This document shows positions 60,331 to 64,000 of a stretch of 64,000 nt of DNA, in pieces. A program made the translations under genes and the position numbers. Source of the stretch: Pohlia nutans (lineage: Eukaryota > Streptophyta > Bryopsida > Bryales > Mniaceae); NCBI GenBank assembly GCA_022496805.1, contig CM040103.1, positions 2,436,001 to 2,500,000 of the forward strand. The letters are read 5' to 3'. Every line of letters starts with the position of its first letter. The first letter of the stretch is position 1. The notes under the pieces were generated by a model. The model saw only the letters and a program-made list of their open reading frames with translations. It was not told the origin of the DNA and did no database searches.

Positions 60331-61036
60331 AACCCTTTACAACCTATGGCAATCACATTGTGGTTGTAGAGGCATGTTTATGCAACCTACCATAAGATAT
60401 ATTCCAACCCAAGCATCAATGTTTGAAGTCTAGATGTGGAGATCCATCTCACGCACACACTTCAAAAATAAAAAATTTCTTCAAAGATATGAAGCTATCA
60501 AAACACCTATCCACGAAACACCAAAATACTGCACATACCTCAAAATATAGCAAATATAGTTTTCTTCTTCATGTTCCATCAGTGTATGTATTCCAATCTT
60601 GATCAATGTACCAACTCCTTTCATATCTTAACATATAAAACTTGTCCTAAACCGTATAAAGATAAGTAACTCTTACTTATGCGTGAGTCTGTTCTTGACA
60701 TGAAAGATTGCAATTGAGAGTTGTGGATATAGGTCATTGTTGAACAACTTAACCTTCATTTTTGAAAATTTAAACCATAGTCTATTTGCCTTTGATCTCA
60801 CACACCTCCAAAATCTCGTTTTTGAGTGTCAATTATAGGATCCATAGACACAATATGTTCTTCTAATCCAACGGTCCAATTTTACCAAGGTTTAATTGAC
60901 GCTTGATTGATTGAACTCTGCTTATATTTATATGGTTGAACACTGATAATAGTAACCCTAATTTCAAGAGAGAGAGTTTTAAAAACAAAATCACCAAAAA
61001 TCTTAAGTTTCTCCAGAATATGGCTGAGCGATAAAG
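60331..61036. mobile_element. Diverged TTAA MITE, family B copy
   Basis: Interior phrases match 58541-59100 (GTGTATGTATTCCAATCTTG, CCTAAACCGTATA, GAAAGATTGCAA). The left end AACCCTTTACAACCTATGG keeps the family-B form with CAATCACATTGTGGTTG at 60350-60366. The right end is decayed (GAGCGATAAAGGATTACA). Confidence 0.6.
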
Positions 61037-61086
61037 GATTACATAACATTCAATAGCCTTTGTGCTTGTTGCCTTCCCCCAACAAA

Positions 61087-61160
61087 ATGATGTAGAATAT
61101 CCCACATCATTTCATTCTCCCAATAAAATGATGTGGGATATTCCACATCACATGAGTAGC
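61087..61160. repeat. Short repeat/palindrome around GATGTGGGATATTCCACATC
   Basis: AAAATGATGTRGAATATCCCACATCATTT and AAAATGATGTGGGATATTCCACATCA lie next to each other (given here as a description with R for A/G), each nearly self-complementary. Possibly ends of a small MITE. Confidence 0.5.
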
Positions 61161-61617
61161 TATGGGGACACGTGGCATTAAGCAAGAGCAATCAACCATG
61201 GTGAACAATAATCGAAAGCACTCACTCAATCACAATTTAACATTGTTTTGTAATTGTTTATTTGATTCAATAGTTCATTCAATTAAAAAGCACTAGTCAG
61301 TTCATATATAAAGGTAGATGAAACTAAAAGGCAACCTCTTGGAAGGCTACTAAATGTTATGTAACTTAGCTCCCCTTGCTCAGTTAAGGTTAATTGCCCC
61401 AAAACCACCAACTTAAGCAATCATGCCTATTTTTGGCAGTGCTAAATTTGAAAAAAAAATATGATCGCATTGGAAATAGATTTTGATGAGGATTGCAAAA
61501 ATTTGCTACATCTAATTCGCATTTGTCAATTTATACAAAATTCCAAAGTGGAAAGTAACTTGTGACCCAAATCAATCCTTTAGGTTTCCCCATGTTCACA
61601 CCATGCGGTACTAACTT

Positions 61618-61735
61618 TCACTCATAACGATACCCAAAACCACCAACTATTTCTTTGCAATGTTTGGCGTGCCATTGATCTACTTGAATAGTGAAATTGG
61701 TGGTTTTGAGTCTCAATTGTGGTGGCCCCGTGTTA
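61618..61735. mobile_element. Short element with CCAAAACCACCA ends, second copy
   Basis: It is the inverted counterpart of about 7085-7180: CCAAAACCACCAACTATTTC at one end, GGTGGTTTTGAGTC near the other. It runs into the GC-rich block at 61735. Confidence 0.5.
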
Positions 61736-61971
61736 CTCAGGCGCGGAGAGGAAGAGCGGCTCAGTCGCCGGCATATCGAATCCGGTCCCTCCGATCTCGA
61801 GCTCGCATCCAAGGGCTGTGGAAATCCTAGCTGGCGGGGTGAAAGGTCGGGGACATGCAGGCAGGCTGCAATTTATCTGCGGGCGGGTAGGCTTTAAATT
61901 CCGTGAAGATCCCCGATGTGGCAAAGGAGGGGTGGTTACACGTGTTGAGATGAAGGGTGCGGACTTGTTAA

Positions 61972-62542
61972 TTAACCCCTAAGTGACGAATCAACCATTT
62001 TATCGTCTCTGCCCTTTTTTTATGGGCTGCCCGAAATAGAGAAAACATTTTTATAGAAAATAGAAAATATTTTTATAGAAAATAAAAAATACTTTTAAAT
62101 AGGTAATCAAGTCTACTTTCCAACCTAATTTGAATCATGTCAATCCGAGTTAAACTCCACCCGGGAGAAATTTTCAAAGAAAAACACTTCTACATTGTCT
62201 AGTGTTAGAAAACTTACTATTTGGGGAAAGTAATGATGTTCTCTCCGTTGAAAAATTTGCAATTTTTGATTTTAGAATAGAATGTCTAGTTTTAACAAAT
62301 CGTACAAAATTTCAAATTCTAAAAATAAAATTTGTGATTCTTATAAACATTTGAAGTTAAATGCTTCTAAATTCATTATGAGATGATAAAAAGCTATTTT
62401 TTTATATTTGACCGTATGGAAAATAACTAAACATCAAGCTCCTCATTTTCTCTTTTGGACCAAACTTCATCAAAGTTGAAGAAGTAATTTTTTATAACAC
62501 ATTTATGTTTTGCCCTTACCCCCTCCGTCATTTAGGGGTTAA
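61972..62542. mobile_element. TTAA MITE, family A, with empty site in the opposite arm
   Basis: Lies between TTAA 61972-61975 and TTAA 62539-62542, ends CCCCTAAGTGACG and CCGTCATTTAGGGG. Almost identical to 28519-29067 apart from a ~20-bp internal repeat of TTTTATAGAAAATA. The corresponding point of the right arm (63853-63860) has TTAATTAA with no insert. Confidence 0.9.
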
Positions 62543-63856
62543 CCCTTTGACATGTAGTTTTTCTCATGTTCTCAGTGTCGCTTACACAACTTTTGTTTTA
62601 TTCTATTCAATTCTTTTTTTTTTTACATTGTAATGTACACCAAATGGAAGAGAAACGTACAATTTATTGTCCAAAATTGATCAAATCATATTTTTTTTCA
62701 TCGGCATAAAATAGGTCATCAAGAAAGTTTTCTTCATACCATTTTTTGGTTTTTCCTCAATTGAACATACCGGTATTATAACACATCTATGTTATGTCCA
62801 ATGCGATATAATATGTGCCTTCCATATGTCTGATGAAGTTTAGTTCAAGTGACGATTTCAAATATGGAATCAAGTTTACTATCCAACTCAATTTGAATCT
62901 TGTCGATTCGAGTTAAACTCCATTGGGGAGAAATTTTCAAAGACAAACACTTCTACATTGTTTAGTTTTAGAGAGTTCACTATTTGGTGAAAGAAGTGAT
63001 GTTTTCTCTTTTGAAAAAAATTCTTTTTTAAATTTTAGAATAGAATGTCTAGTCTTAACAAATCATAACAAATTTCAAATTCTAAAAATAAATTTCTATT
63101 TTTGATAAATATTTGAAGTTAAATGCTTCTAAATTCGTTATGAGAAGATAAAAGCGATTTTTCGAAATTTGACCGTATGGATAATTACTTAACTTCATAA
63201 TCCTCATTTTCTCTTTTGGACCAAACTTCATCAAAGTTGAAGAAGTAAATTTTTATAACACATTTACGTCTTGCCCTTACCCCCTCCGGCATTTAGGATT
63301 AAGCATTTAGAAACTCCGGCCTTTTTCAAGGCCAACATGAATAAAGTGTCTGTTTGTAATGTTAATGACACAGTGCCCACCGGACAAAGGGCCATTCAAA
63401 CAAAACTACTCTCCTTTACCAACACTTATAATGTTATTCACTGATTTCAAAATCTAAAAGTGAAATTTACAATTAGATCCAAAGTTATTTTTGGAAGTTC
63501 AACTTATATAGATAATTTGAAGAGATGATGCCCAACATTTTGTCACTTGAACCAAACTTCATCAGACATATAGAAGGCACATATTATATCGCATTGGACA
63601 TAACATTGATGTGTTATAATACCGGTATGTTCAATTGAGGAAAAACCAAAAAATGGTATGAAGAAAACTTTCTTGATGACCTATTTTATGCCGATGAAAA
63701 AAAATAAGATTTGATCAATTGAGACAATAAATTGTACGTTTCTCTTCCATTTGGTGTACATTATAATGTAAAAAAAAAAAAGAACTGAATAGAATAAAAC
63801 AAAAGTTGTGTAAGCGACATTGAGAAGATGAGAAAAACTGCATGTGGAAGGGTTAA
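62539..63856. mobile_element. Long-armed TTAA-flanked foldback element
   Basis: TTAA 62539-62542 (CCCTTTGACATG) and TTAA 63853-63856 (CATGTGGAAGGG) bound ~310-bp inverted arms. Between the arms are a partial, diverged family-A sequence (about 62870-63303, ending CTCCGGCATTTAGGATTAA) and a LINE tail in reverse (63309-63420). It may be a TTAA element enlarged by later insertions. Confidence 0.65.
63309..63420 (-). mobile_element. Truncated LINE tail without its microsatellite end
   Basis: The reverse complement reads GGAGAGTAGTTTTG, AATGGCCCTTTGTCCGGTGG, GACACTTTATTCATG, matching the LINE 3' region. The TATC tail itself is missing. Confidence 0.65.
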
Positions 63857-64000
63857 TTAACAAGTCCGCACCCTCCATCTTAGCACGTGTAACCACCCCT
63901 CCTTTGCCACATCGGGGTCTTCACGGAATTTAAAGCCTACCCGCCCGCAGATAAATTGCAGCCTGCCCGCCTGTCCCCGGCCTTTCACCCCGCCAGCTAG

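Larger units (their letters stand above)
61827..64000. repeat. Large inverted duplication reaching the window edge
   Basis: 61827-61975 (GC-rich, CTAGCTGGCGGGG to GGACTTGTTAATTAA) is inverted at 63853-64000. The arms continue inward as 62539-62850 against about 63545-63856. The right arm runs off the window. An extra TTAA element (61976-62538) sits only in the left arm. Confidence 0.88.

Overview
This is a eukaryotic nuclear window, almost certainly from a land plant. Two genes encode plant-type calcium-dependent protein kinases (CDPKs), a family of plants, algae and protists. A third gene encodes an NFACT-domain (RqcH/Tae2-type) protein in many short exons with GT-AG introns. Three things point to an early-diverging lineage such as a bryophyte rather than a flowering plant: a dual-endonuclease LINE of a kind described from green algae, a large population of TTAA-targeting piggyBac-like MITEs, and AT-rich DNA around extremely GC-rich CDPK exons. 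That placement is inference; no marker fixes the species.

Layout. 1-6425: the 3' two-thirds of the NFACT gene (+ strand, 14 exons reconstructed, start lies before the window), its introns holding four TTAA MITEs and one Tc1/mariner-like MITE. 6426-13020: no gene recognised, with MITEs, an imperfect tandem repeat and a 5'-truncated LINE tail. 13021-22782: a complete 9.7-kb LINE between perfect 17-bp target-site duplications. Its single long reading frame has a basic N-terminal part, a 2A-like GDIETNPGP motif, an AP-like endonuclease, reverse transcriptase, RNase H, a zinc motif and a restriction-like endonuclease. One stop codon and two frameshifts break it. 22783-28518: nested foldback repeats and a decayed PIF/Harbinger pair (Myb-like protein and transposase). 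28519-38440: MITEs, a 105-bp TA microsatellite and a ~180-bp tandem repeat, with no confident gene.

38440-53075: a large inverted duplication with one CDPK gene per arm, transcribed toward each other across a ~4.1-kb spacer filled with nested MITEs and a LINE fragment. The inner 2.8 kb of the arms (most of the kinase domain, intron, EF-hands and 3' flank) looks identical, while the outer parts (N-terminal coding region and promoter) have diverged. That pattern suggests gene conversion. 53076-64000: Tourist/Harbinger-like MITEs, a perfect 52-bp-stem hairpin, foldback elements nested in TTAA elements, and a terminal inverted duplication. In this duplication one arm carries a TTAA element and the other keeps the empty site.

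The cellular genes have unrelated jobs: probable ribosome-associated quality control, and calcium signalling in duplicate. Most of the remaining DNA is transposon-derived. The most notable items are the 2A-bearing dual-endonuclease LINE, the TTAA-MITE population with its internal empty-site proof and shared subterminal palindromes, and the homogenised CDPK palindrome.
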